NCBI GenBank assembly: GCA_021813655.1
Contig: JAKAJU010000185.1
Span: 1-49,373 of the forward strand
Length of the DNA: 49,373 nt
Reading direction: 5' to 3'
From: Chloroflexota bacterium
Lineage (GTDB): Bacteria > Chloroflexota > Limnocylindria > Limnocylindrales > CSP1-4
Shown: positions 21,422 through 29,316 of the stretch, in pieces
Layout of the letters: every line of letters starts with the position of its first letter
Numbering within the stretch: position 1 is the stretch's first letter
Made by a program: the position numbers and the translations under genes
Notes under the pieces: model-generated
Databases searched by the model: none
What the model was told of the DNA's origin: nothing
The model's input: only the letters and a program-made list of their open reading frames with translations

Positions 21422-23043
21422 GCCGCCTGCGCTCCCACGATGAGCTCGCCGATCCGCGTCTCCGCGCCGGGTCCGTTGTCCACGATGCCCGCGATCTTTC
21501 CCTCGAAGAGGACCGCGACGCGGTCCGACAGGTCGATGAGCTCGTCGAGGTCCGTTGAGATGACGACCGTTGCCACCCCGCGGCCGGCGAGCTCACGGAT
21601 GCGCTCGCGTACCATCGCGATCGTCCGGACGTCGAGGCCGTGGGTCGGCTTGCTGAAGACGACGACCCTCGGCTGGAACGAGAGCTCGCGCGCGAGCAGC
21701 GCCTTCTGGATGTTCCCGCCGGAGAGCTTCCCGATCCGAGTCTCCGACGACGGGGTCCGGATGTCGAACTGCGCGATGAGTTCGCGGGCGGTCGCGTTGA
21801 TCGCGACGCGGTCGATCGTCCCACGGCGCCAGAACGGCTTGTCCCCGATCCGCTTGAGGACCAGGTTCATTCCGACGGCGAACGGACGCACCACGCCCTC
21901 GCCGAGGCGGTCGTCCGTCACGTAGCGCAGGCCGAGCCGCTGTCGGGACGAGACCGTGAGCTTCACGATCGAGGCGGCCGCCAGCCGGATGTCGCCCGCG
22001 GACGGACGCCGCTGCCCGGCAATCACCTCGGCGAGCGCACGCTGGCCGTTCCCGTCGACGCCGGCGATCCCGAGGATCTCGCCCCCGCGGACCGCGAGGC
22101 TCACGTCGCTGACGCCGTACTGGCCGTGGTGGCCGGGCGCCGAGACGCCGACGAGCTCCAGGAGCGGCGTCTCCGACATCGTCCGTCGGACGCGGTGTCC
22201 CTCGAGGTCTTCGCGCAGCTCGGCAACGTCGGCGACCTCATCGGCCTCCTCGCCGAACATCGTGGCGACGATCCGACGCTGGAGCTGCTGCGGCGTGGAC
22301 GAGCGGAGGATCTCCGGCCCGATCGTGCCGACCACGCGCCCCTGCTTGAGGATCGTCACGCGGTCGCCGATCGCGATTGCCTCGTGGAGCTTGTGCGTGA
22401 TGAAGATGATCGCGAGGCCGCTCGTCTTGAGTTCGACGAGGACCTTCTGGAGCTCTGCGATCCCCTGGGGCGTGAGCATCGAGGTGGGCTCGTCGAGGAT
22501 CAGCACCTTTGAACCCTTCCACAGGGCCTTGATGATCTCCACGTGCTGCTGCTGGCCCAGCGCGAGCGAGCCGGCGCGCGCATCCGCGTCGACGGTGATC
22601 CCGAGCGTGGACGCGAGGTCGGCGATCCGGGTCCTCGCGGTCTTCTCGTCGAGGATGATGCCCTTGTTCGACCCGAGCATGAGGTTCTCGAGGACCGTCA
22701 GCGTCGGGATGAGGCTCAGGTGCTGGTGGACCATGCCGATCCCGAGGTCGCGGCCGCGGCGCGGTGAATCGATGCGCACGTCGCTCCCGTCGACCCGGAT
22801 TCGGCCCTCGTCCGGCCGATAGAGGCCGGAGAGGATGCTCATCAGCGTCGACTTCCCGGCCCCGTTCTCGCCCAGGAGGCAGAGGACCTCGCCGGGCAAG
22901 ACGGAGAGGCTGATGTGGTCGTTCGCGATCACACCGGGGAAGACCTTGGTGATGTCGATGAGTTCGACCGCGGGGACGGGTGTCCCCGCGGTCGAACTCA
23001 GGGTCGCCGGCGCCGGGGCGGGAGCGTCAGCCATGACGCGCAT
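21418..23043 (-). CDS. BMP-type ABC transporter ATP-binding protein, tandem nucleotide-binding domains (importer 1)
   Basis: This 541-residue ATPase has two ABC domains. The first carries Walker A GENGAGKST near residues 57-65. It also has a Q-loop at VHQHLSLIPT, the shortened signature LALGQQQHVEI and Walker B VLILDEPTSML. The second domain has a degenerate Walker A (GVDGNGQRAL) but a good signature LSGGNIQKALLARE, as in sugar and nucleoside importers of this family. It energises uptake through the two permeases encoded next. A start at ATG 23043 gives MRVMAD; ATG 23034 in the same frame would remove three residues. It lies 42 nt after the binding-protein gene. Confidence 0.93.
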   Translation of the reverse strand: MRVMADAPAPAPATLSSTAGTPVPAVELIDITKVFPGVIANDHISLSVLPGEVLCLLGENGAGKSTLMSILSGLYRPDEGRIRVDGSDVRIDSPRRGRDLGIGMVHQHLSLIPTLTVLENLMLGSNKGIILDEKTARTRIADLASTLGITVDADARAGSLALGQQQHVEIIKALWKGSKVLILDEPTSMLTPQGIAELQKVLVELKTSGLAIIFITHKLHEAIAIGDRVTILKQGRVVGTIGPEILRSSTPQQLQRRIVATMFGEEADEVADVAELREDLEGHRVRRTMSETPLLELVGVSAPGHHGQYGVSDVSLAVRGGEILGIAGVDGNGQRALAEVIAGQRRPSAGDIRLAAASIVKLTVSSRQRLGLRYVTDDRLGEGVVRPFAVGMNLVLKRIGDKPFWRRGTIDRVAINATARELIAQFDIRTPSSETRIGKLSGGNIQKALLARELSFQPRVVVFSKPTHGLDVRTIAMVRERIRELAGRGVATVVISTDLDELIDLSDRVAVLFEGKIAGIVDNGPGAETRIGELIVGAQAA

Positions 23044-23085
23044 CGCCCGAGTGGCTGCCCCCAGCCTCGACGCCGGTCGTCATCG

Positions 23086-24267
23086 CTAGCTGCCCTTGAC
23101 GAGCGCGTCCACGTCCGCCTGGGTCGGCGTGAGCGGGACCTGGATGGAGCCGTCGTTGATCCCCTGGAGGGCGGTCTGCACGGCCGTCCACTCGTCGGAG
23201 GTGATGTTCTTCGTCTGCAGGAGCGAGATGCCCCCATTGTTCACGTCGAGGGTGTAGCCCTGGTTGCCGAAGGTCCCGCCGTTGATGTCGGCGATCGCCT
23301 GCTCGAACGTAGGGCCGAAGTTCCAGAGGACGGACGACAGGAGGACGTCCTTGTTGTCCACAGGAGACTTGTCGCCGATGACGTCGATGAACCAGACCTT
23401 GTCGGCGCCGGCCGGCGGCTTCGCCGTCTCGACTGCCTGCAGCATCCCGAAAGAGGCGCCATCGCCCATCCCGAAGACGACGTCAGCGCCCCCGGAGATC
23501 ACGGTTTCCGTCACGCGCTTGCCGCCCGCCGCGTCGGCGTAGCCCGCCTGGCCGATCTGGGCCTGCAGGATCTTGATGCTCGGGTTGACAGACTTGGCGC
23601 CCGCGACGAACCCGCCGGCCTGCTTGTGCCAGTTCGTGTCGTCGGCCGAGATAACGATGCCGAGGGTGCCGGTCTTCGACGCCTTCGCGGCCAGCACGCC
23701 GGCGAGATAGGCGCCGTTCTGGCTATTCGTCTCGATGTCGGCTACGAGACCGGGCTTCGTCGCCGACGGGGAGTCGTAGACGACGACGGGGACGTTGTTC
23801 TCGGCCGCGAACTGCGGGGCCGCGGTGTTGTAGCCGGAGGCCTGCGCGACGATGAACTTCGCGCCGCCGTCGGCGAGCTGGCGGAGGATCGGAGCCGGGT
23901 CGTCATAGCCCGCCCCGTCGGCGATCTGGAGCTGCGCGCCGACGGAGGCGGCGGCGTCGCGGGCGCCCTGCACGCCCTGCTGGTTCCAGCCGTAGTCGTT
24001 CGCCTTCTCCGGCGTGATGATTCCCATGTTCGTCACCGTGTTCGCGACGCTCGGCGCGGCCGTCGCGGGAGCCTCCGTCGCCGGCGCAGCCGTCGCGGGA
24101 GCCTCCGTCGCCGGCGCAGCCGTCGCGGGAGCCTCCGTCGCCGGCGCAGCCGTCGCGCTCGGGGCGGGCGTCGCAGCGCTCGACGAGCAGGCTGCCACGA
24201 GAACCGTGACCGCCGCCAACCCGGCGGCCCAGGCACCCAGCCCGGAGTGAGTGGTGCGGACTCGCAT
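23086..24267 (-). CDS. BMP-family substrate-binding lipoprotein (importer 1)
   Basis: This 393-residue lipoprotein begins with a signal peptide and lipobox LVAAC, with the lipidated cysteine at C27. A flexible linker of Ala/Thr/Pro/Glu repeats follows (three identical decapeptides encoded by the 24061-24150 DNA repeat). The BMP domain begins at TNMGIITPEKANDYGWNQQG and includes the ligand-binding segments GADVVFGMGDGASFGMLQAV and WFIDVIGDKS. BMP proteins usually bind nucleosides or purines. In this operon, upstream of a pyridoxamine transaminase, a vitamin B6 ligand is plausible. ATG 24267 is preferred because GGAGGAGACGAC precedes it and the signal peptide starts there. The 115-nt gap to the upstream amidohydrolase contains a 6-bp hairpin (24307-24323). 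Confidence 0.9.
   Translation of the reverse strand: MRVRTTHSGLGAWAAGLAAVTVLVAACSSSAATPAPSATAAPATEAPATAAPATEAPATAAPATEAPATAAPSVANTVTNMGIITPEKANDYGWNQQGVQGARDAAASVGAQLQIADGAGYDDPAPILRQLADGGAKFIVAQASGYNTAAPQFAAENNVPVVVYDSPSATKPGLVADIETNSQNGAYLAGVLAAKASKTGTLGIVISADDTNWHKQAGGFVAGAKSVNPSIKILQAQIGQAGYADAAGGKRVTETVISGGADVVFGMGDGASFGMLQAVETAKPPAGADKVWFIDVIGDKSPVDNKDVLLSSVLWNFGPTFEQAIADINGGTFGNQGYTLDVNNGGISLLQTKNITSDEWTAVQTALQGINDGSIQVPLTPTQADVDALVKGS
24061..24150. repeat. Three perfect 30-bp tandem repeats in the lipoprotein linker
   Basis: The 30-base unit starting CGTCGCGGGAGCCTCC is present three times without mismatch. It encodes three decapeptides of Ala, Thr, Glu and Pro in the linker of the binding protein. 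Copy number is likely to vary by slippage, which would only change linker length because the unit is a multiple of three. Confidence 0.95.
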
Positions 24268-24382
24268 GTCGTCTCCTCCTCCGATTCCCAAGGGGTTCGC
24301 CCGGATCGCGCCGTTCAGGCGCGCCGCGACGTCCCGGCTCGTCGCTCGTGGACCGTGTTCTCTCCCTGATCCAGCACCGCCC

Positions 24383-25138
24383 TCATGCCGCCACCGTGTC
24401 GGGCATCGCGTCACGGAAGAACAGCCGGCGGCCGTTCTCTCCGAGGACTCGCGAGAGGTCCTCACCCTCGACGCCGCTTACGCGGGCCTTCGAGAGCTCC
24501 ACGGTGGGGTGGTGGAATGGCGCATCCGAGCCGTAGAGGACGCGGTCGGCTCCGACGCGCTCGACCGCCTCGCGGATCTTCGTGTGCATCGGCATCCCGG
24601 AGGTCTCCAGGTAGACGTTCGGGTTGCGCGCGGCAACGTCGATCGCGGCGTTGATGTAGACGATGTTCCCGTGCCCCATGTGCCCGAGGATCACCCGGGC
24701 CGCCGGGAAGCGGACGATGAGCTCCTCGATGCTCCACGGCAGGGTGAAGATCGGGTGTCCGCAGTGAATCAGCGCCGGAAGGTCCCGCTCGATGAGCAAC
24801 TCCACGACCGGGTGGACCGCCGGGTCGTCCGGGTGGTAGCCGTCGAGGAGGGGATGGAGCTTCACCCCGCGGAAGCGCGAGCCGGGCTCATCGAGCAGGC
24901 GGCGCGTCGTCGCGACGGCGCCGGGGTCGCGCGGATTAGCCCAGACGAGGCCGTACAGGCCCGGTGTGGACGAGACGATCCGCCGCACGAGGTCGTTGTC
25001 CGGGTGGAAGATGAGGCCCGTGTCGATCCCGTGATCGCGCATCAGCGCGACGAGGCCGTCACCGTCGATCCCGACGTTGAACATCGGGAACTCGCCAGCG
25101 TGCATGTGGCTGTCGATGATCATCTGGCCGTGCGCCAC
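24383..25138 (-). CDS. Amidohydrolase-2 (ACMSD-like) family metal-dependent hydrolase or decarboxylase
   Basis: This 251-residue TIM-barrel metalloenzyme belongs to amidohydrolase_2. The ligands are H11 and H13 (DSHMH), H125 (LIHCGH), H153 (ILGHMG) and D205 (YGSDAPF). Family members include nonoxidative decarboxylases such as ACMSD and gamma-resorcylate decarboxylase, as well as lactone hydrolases. In a B6 pathway it could decarboxylate or hydrolyse a ring-cleavage product; this is a guess from position. GTG 25138 is used; ATG 25123 (MIIDSH) is a good alternative and may be the true start. It is the promoter-proximal gene of the leftward operon, and a promoter whose -35 sits in the palindrome (25199-25227) points at it. 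Confidence 0.82.
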   Translation of the reverse strand: MAHGQMIIDSHMHAGEFPMFNVGIDGDGLVALMRDHGIDTGLIFHPDNDLVRRIVSSTPGLYGLVWANPRDPGAVATTRRLLDEPGSRFRGVKLHPLLDGYHPDDPAVHPVVELLIERDLPALIHCGHPIFTLPWSIEELIVRFPAARVILGHMGHGNIVYINAAIDVAARNPNVYLETSGMPMHTKIREAVERVGADRVLYGSDAPFHHPTVELSKARVSGVEGEDLSRVLGENGRRLFFRDAMPDTVAA

Positions 25139-25198
25139 ACAGGCGCGGAACGGCTGGTGGAAACGGAGCGCGTACCTCGGGCATTCATCGTGCGGCGT

Positions 25199-25227
25199 AG
25201 TATGTTGCCGAGCGTGTTGACAGTCAA
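25199..25227 (-). promoter_or_regulatory. Promoter of the leftward operon, -35 inside the palindrome
   Basis: On the minus strand TTGACT (25227-25222, 5 of 6) is followed after exactly 17 nt by CATACT (25204-25199, 4 of 6 with the key A and T). The -35 lies within the palindrome at 25213-25231, so a bound regulator would block polymerase. On the plus strand TAGTAT (25198-25203) overlaps the same bases and could serve as the -10 for the regulator gene. Confidence 0.55.
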
Positions 25228-25231
25228 CACG
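25213..25231. promoter_or_regulatory. Perfect 19-bp palindrome, probable GntR-family operator (copy 2)
   Basis: CGTGTTGACAGTCAACACG is identical in all 19 bases to 6150-6168. It lies in the divergent space between the amidohydrolase gene (minus) and the GntR regulator gene (plus). One bound dimer could therefore control the leftward operon and autoregulate the regulator. I find no third copy in the window. Confidence 0.82.
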
Positions 25232-25311
25232 AAGTTGAGGACGATGCCGGGACGCACATCAGTGTCGCAAGGGGGTCGTCGGTGCAAGGCGACGGCGGAG
25301 AGGGTCCACGG

Positions 25312-26082
25312 ATGCCTGACTTCGAGAACCAGACTCTCTGGGAGAAGGTCTACCAGCACCTCAAGACGGAGATCCTGGAGAACCGGATCCCGCCGGGGAC
25401 CGTGATCCAGGAGGTCCCTCTGGCCGAGTCGCTCGGCGTCAGCCGGGGGCCGATCCGCGAGGCGCTGGGCCGGCTCGCGGCGGAAGGGCTCGTGACGGTC
25501 ACGCCGCGGCGCGGCACCGTCGTGACCGCCCTGACGAAGCGGGACTTCCTCGAGGCCTACCAGGTGCGCGAGGCGCTCGAAGCCCTCGCGGTCAGCCTCG
25601 CGGTCCCGCGTCTCACCGCGGACGACTTCGCCCATCTCGACCGCCTCATGGACGAGATGGACGCGTGCGCCGCGCGAGACGAGGTCACGGGCTTCTTCGA
25701 GGCCAACTCCGCGTTCCACGAGGCATTCGTCGTGGCCTCGGGCAACGCGAAGCTGCTGGAGATGTACCGCCTGCTCATCGGGCAGATGGGACCATACCGG
25801 CGCCCGTCCGCCTCCCTTCGCGGGAGCCTCGCGGTCTCGATCTCGGAGCATCGCGGGATCCTCGACGCCGCGCACGCCCGGGACACGCAGGCGACGATCG
25901 AGCTCGTGCTCGATCACGTCCGCGTCCCGCAGCGGCGGCTCCAGGCGATCTCCGATGCCCAGTTCCTCGACGAGGTCGCCGCCCGCTCGGCCGATGCTGC
26001 GCGTCCGGCCGGCGAGGGCGGGACCGGCGACGTGCAGGCTCCGGTGGCCGCGGCCACAGGGTCCGGGCGCGTCGGGGCCTGA
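25312..26082 (+). CDS. GntR-family transcriptional regulator, FadR subfamily (FCD domain)
   Basis: This protein is 256 residues long from ATG 25312. An N-terminal winged helix (about 5-70) contains AESLGVSRGPIREALGRLAAEGLV (shown in part elsewhere as SRGPIREAL), the classical GntR recognition segment. The all-helical FCD domain (about 75-225) carries the histidines usual for its metal and ligand site (AFHEAF, SEHRGI, LDHVR). A disordered Ala/Gly-rich tail follows. FCD regulators often respond to carboxylic acids and usually repress until ligand binds. GGAGAGGG lies 8 nt before ATG 25312; the in-frame GTG 25282 also has a decent site (AAGGGGG) and would add 10 residues. It is divergent from the leftward operon, with the palindrome between them. 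Confidence 0.9.
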   Translation: MPDFENQTLWEKVYQHLKTEILENRIPPGTVIQEVPLAESLGVSRGPIREALGRLAAEGLVTVTPRRGTVVTALTKRDFLEAYQVREALEALAVSLAVPRLTADDFAHLDRLMDEMDACAARDEVTGFFEANSAFHEAFVVASGNAKLLEMYRLLIGQMGPYRRPSASLRGSLAVSISEHRGILDAAHARDTQATIELVLDHVRVPQRRLQAISDAQFLDEVAARSADAARPAGEGGTGDVQAPVAAATGSGRVGA

Positions 26083-26115
26083 ATCCGGTTCGTCCGGCCG
26101 GGTCGTGGCCCCACC

Positions 26116-26133
26116 CTCCGGTATCATCGCCGC
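26116..26133 (+). promoter_or_regulatory. -10 element for gatC, probably leaderless
   Basis: CTCCGGTATCAT (26116-26127) contains the -10 TATCAT ending 6 nt before ATG 26134. The block CTCCGGTAYCAT is repeated before the 38233 gene at the same distance from its start. There is no Shine-Dalgarno for gatC, in keeping with a leaderless transcript. Confidence 0.45.
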
Positions 26134-26430
26134 ATGGCATCGCTCTCCCGCGGCGACGTCGAGCACGTCGCCCACCTCGCACGCCTCGGTCTCACGGACG
26201 ATGAGGTGGAACGTCTCCAGGGCCAGCTCAACCACATCCTCGACCAGTACGCGAAGCTGACAGCCCTTGACACCGACGCGATCGCCCCGACAGCGCAGAC
26301 GATCGAGCTCGAGAGCATCCTCCGCGATGACGAGCCGCGCCCGTCGTTCAGCGTCGACCAGGCGCTCGCGAACGCACCGGAGACGCACGAGGGCAGGGTC
26401 GTCGTCGCCGCCATCCTCGGGGGCGACTGA
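26134..26430 (+). CDS. gatC: Asp/Glu-tRNA amidotransferase subunit C
   Basis: This 98-residue GatC stabilises the GatA-GatB interface of the amidotransferase that makes Gln-tRNA(Gln) and Asn-tRNA(Asn). It shows the usual VEHVAHLARLGLTDDEVERL start and a C-terminal belt ending EGRVVVAAILGGD, which in this family wraps around GatA. It is followed after 3 nt by gatA. Confidence 0.95.
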   Translation: MASLSRGDVEHVAHLARLGLTDDEVERLQGQLNHILDQYAKLTALDTDAIAPTAQTIELESILRDDEPRPSFSVDQALANAPETHEGRVVVAAILGGD

Positions 26431-26433
26431 TCG

Positions 26434-28023
26434 GTGTCCGGCGATCTCACGCGGCTCACGGCCCACGCCATGGCGGTCGCGCTACGCTCGGGAGAGACGT
26501 CGTCGGCCGACCTCGCCGCCGCGCACCTTGGCAGGATCGAGGCCGAGGACCACGGCCTCCACGCGTGGCTCGCCGTCGACCCTCCGGCCGTCCTCGCCGC
26601 GGCGCGGGAGGCGGACGCCGCGCTCGCCCGGGCCCGCGCGGAAGGGCCCGCCGCGCTCGCAGCCCTCCACCCCCTCCATGGCGTGCCGGTCGCGCTGAAG
26701 GATCTCGTCTCGGTCCGCGGCATGCAGTGCACGGCCGGATCCCGGATCCTCGAGGGATACCGCGCCCCGTACGACGCGCATGTCACGGAGCGGCTCCGCG
26801 CCGCGGGCGCCGTCATCCTCGGCAAGACGAACATGGACGAGTTCGCGATGGGCTCGTCCACGGAGCACTCCGCATACGGTCCCACGTCCAACCCGTGGGA
26901 CCTCGACCGCGTGCCGGGCGGGTCGTCCGGCGGATCGGCCGCCGCCGTCGCGGCGTTCGAGACGCCGCTCGCGCTCGGGACGGACACCGGCGGCTCCATC
27001 CGCCAGCCCGGGTCCCTCTGCGGGATCGTGGGGATGAAGCCAACGTACGGGCGCGTCTCGCGCTACGGGATCGTCGCGTACGCCTCCTCGCTCGACCAGG
27101 TCGGGCCGTTCGCCCGCGACGTGCGCGACGCGGCGGCGCTCCTCCATGCGATCGCGGGCCGCGACGCCCGGGATTCGACCTCGGCCCCTGTTCCGGTCCC
27201 GGATGGGCTGCTCCATCTCCCGGCGTCGGACGACGAGGCGGCGGCCGGCCTGCGGGGGCTGCGGCTCGGCCTCCCGCGCGAGTACTTCGTCGAGGGGACG
27301 GAGGCGGGGACGGAGGCGCGGCTCCGCGAGGCCGTCGCGGTCCTCGAGGCCTCGGGCGCGCACGTGGACGAGGTCTCGCTCCCGCACACGGACTACGGCC
27401 TCGCCGCCTACTACATCGTGGCCCCCGCCGAGGCCAGCGCGAACCTCGCCCGCTACGACGGGATCCGCTACGGGCTCTCGGTCCGCGTGGGCGACGTTCT
27501 CGGCGACTACCTCGCGACGCGCGGCCGCGGGTTCGGACCCGAGGCGAAGCGTCGGATCATGCTCGGGACGTACGCGCTGTCGGCCGGCTACTACGAGGCG
27601 TTCTACGGCAAGGCGCAGAAGGTCCGTACGCTCATCAAGGGGGACTTCGACGCCGTCTGGGCATCGGGCGTGGACGCGATCGTCGCGCCCACGAGTCCGA
27701 CCGTCGCCTGGAAGCTCGGCGCGAAGCTCGACGACCCGGTCGCGATGTACCTCTCCGACGCGTGCACGCTTCCCGTCAACATGGCAGGCCTGCCCGGCGT
27801 CTCGATCCCGGCCGGGCTCTCCGATGGGCTGCCGGTGGGCCTGCAGCTCATCGGCCGGCCGTGGAGCGAGCTCGACCTCCTCCGCATCGCGCGGGGCTAC
27901 GAAGGGATCACCGCGACGGCGGCCTGGCGGACCGTCGAGCCGCACGGCCTCGCAGAGCTCCGGGCCGTCGGATGCCCCACGCCCACCGAGCGCGCCGCCG
28001 CGCTCGGCGCCGGCGACCGCTGA
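26434..28023 (+). CDS. gatA: Asp/Glu-tRNA amidotransferase subunit A
   Basis: This 529-residue amidase-signature enzyme releases ammonia from glutamine for transamidation of misacylated tRNA. The Lys-cisSer-Ser triad is K89 (VALKDLV), S164 ([10 protein letters not shown]) and S188 ([10 protein letters not shown]). These have exactly the spacing of characterised GatA (75 and 24 residues). The start is GTG 26434, 3 nt after gatC. The C-terminal 25 residues beyond the family's usual end are poorly conserved and Ala-rich. The companion gatB is not adjacent: an aminotransferase gene lies between. Confidence 0.96.
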   Translation: MSGDLTRLTAHAMAVALRSGETSSADLAAAHLGRIEAEDHGLHAWLAVDPPAVLAAAREADAALARARAEGPAALAALHPLHGVPVALKDLVSVRGMQCTAGSRILEGYRAPYDAHVTERLRAAGAVILGKTNMDEFAMGSSTEHSAYGPTSNPWDLDRVPGGSSGGSAAAVAAFETPLALGTDTGGSIRQPGSLCGIVGMKPTYGRVSRYGIVAYASSLDQVGPFARDVRDAAALLHAIAGRDARDSTSAPVPVPDGLLHLPASDDEAAAGLRGLRLGLPREYFVEGTEAGTEARLREAVAVLEASGAHVDEVSLPHTDYGLAAYYIVAPAEASANLARYDGIRYGLSVRVGDVLGDYLATRGRGFGPEAKRRIMLGTYALSAGYYEAFYGKAQKVRTLIKGDFDAVWASGVDAIVAPTSPTVAWKLGAKLDDPVAMYLSDACTLPVNMAGLPGVSIPAGLSDGLPVGLQLIGRPWSELDLLRIARGYEGITATAAWRTVEPHGLAELRAVGCPTPTERAAALGAGDR

Positions 28024-28037
28024 GAGGAAGGACCGCG

Positions 28038-29315
28038 ATGGCATCGTCGTCGATCGGGACCGGCACAGGGGGCGCCGACGAGAGGGTCGTGCCTCGCTTC
28101 TCGGAGGGTGCCCTCGCGCGACGCGTCCTCGACGTCCCGCCCTCGGGGATCCGGCGCTTCTTCGACATCGCCGCGACGATGCACGACGTCATCAGCCTCG
28201 GGATCGGCGAGCCGGACTTCGACACGCCGTCAGACATCGTGGAGGCGGGCGTCGCGAGCCTCCGGGCCGGCCGCACGCACTACTCGAGCAACTACGGGAC
28301 CCGCGAGCTTCGGCAGCACCTCTCCGAGCACCTCGCGACGCTGTACGGGGTCCGCTACGACCCGGACCGCGAGATCATCATCACGGTCGGCGCGTCCGAG
28401 GCGGTGGACATCGCCGTCCGCGCGACCGTCGACCCGGGCGACGAGGTGATCCTCCACGAACCGTCCTACGTCGCGTACACGCCCGCGATCGTCTTCGCGG
28501 GCGGTGTCCCGGCCTTCGTCCCGACCCGGATCGAGGACGACTTCGCCCTCGACCCGGACGCAGTCGAGGCAGCGATCGGCCCTCGGACGCGCGCCATCTT
28601 CCTCGGCTACCCGTGCAACCCGACCGGCGCCGTGCTGCCGGACGATGTCCAGGACCGGATCGCGGAGATCGCCGTCCGTCACGACCTGCTCGTCTACTCG
28701 GACGAGATCTATGACCGCCTCGTGTACGGCGGCCACCGGCACCGGGCGATGAGCGCGCTGCCCGGGATGCGCGAGCGGACGATCCTCATGGGCGGCTTCT
28801 CCAAGGCCTATGCGATGACCGGGTGGCGCGTCGGGTGGCTCTGCGCGCCGGCCCCGCTCACCGAGGGGATCGTGAAGGTCCACCAGTACGCGATCATGTC
28901 CGCGCCCACGACCGCCCAGGACGCGGCCGTCCACGCCCTCAAGCATGGGGAGGACGACGTCGCCCGCATGCGCGCGGAGTACGACCGCCGGCGCCGGGTC
29001 ATCGTGGACGGGTTCAACGCGATCGGCCTGACGACGTTCGAGCCCCGCGGAGCGTTCTACGCCTTCCCGCGGATCTCCTCGACGGGCCTCGACAGCGAGA
29101 CGTTCGCGATGCGCCTCCTCGAGGAGGAGAAGGTCGCCGTCGTCCCGGGCAACGCCTTCGGGCCGTCCGGCGAGGGGCACGTGCGCGCGTGCTACGCGAC
29201 GTCCGAGGAGAGCATCCGGGAGGCGATCCGGCGGATGGCGCGCTTCGTGACCGGCCTCCGCGAGGAGGCGAACCTCGAGATGCTCGACCGGTATGACATC
29301 GGGGACGCGGACTGA
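28038..29315 (+). CDS. Class I/II PLP-dependent aminotransferase (aspartate-aminotransferase-like)
   Basis: This 425-residue fold-type I aminotransferase shows GIGEPDFDTP near 55-64, YPCNPTGAVL (N194) and SDEIYDRLVY (D222, Y225). The PLP lysine K256 is in GGFSKAYAMTGWRVGW. The last part includes VRACYATSEE with the carboxylate-binding arginine. It resembles MalY/AspC/PatA-like enzymes acting on aspartate, aromatic or branched-chain amino acids; the substrate cannot be fixed. ATG 28038 has GAGAGGAAGG upstream. It lies between gatA and gatB in the same transcript, so it may be tied to Asp/Glu supply or simply have been inserted there. Confidence 0.88.
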   Translation: MASSSIGTGTGGADERVVPRFSEGALARRVLDVPPSGIRRFFDIAATMHDVISLGIGEPDFDTPSDIVEAGVASLRAGRTHYSSNYGTRELRQHLSEHLATLYGVRYDPDREIIITVGASEAVDIAVRATVDPGDEVILHEPSYVAYTPAIVFAGGVPAFVPTRIEDDFALDPDAVEAAIGPRTRAIFLGYPCNPTGAVLPDDVQDRIAEIAVRHDLLVYSDEIYDRLVYGGHRHRAMSALPGMRERTILMGGFSKAYAMTGWRVGWLCAPAPLTEGIVKVHQYAIMSAPTTAQDAAVHALKHGEDDVARMRAEYDRRRRVIVDGFNAIGLTTFEPRGAFYAFPRISSTGLDSETFAMRLLEEEKVAVVPGNAFGPSGEGHVRACYATSEESIREAIRRMARFVTGLREEANLEMLDRYDIGDAD

Positions 29316-29316
29316 C

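Noticed and set aside
23585-23591. TTGACA inside the binding-protein gene as a third operator
   Set aside because: Only the core hexamer matches; the palindromic partner half is absent.
24061-24150. Regular repeats considered as a CRISPR array
   Set aside because: The 30-bp units are directly adjacent with no spacers and are translated in frame as a lipoprotein linker.
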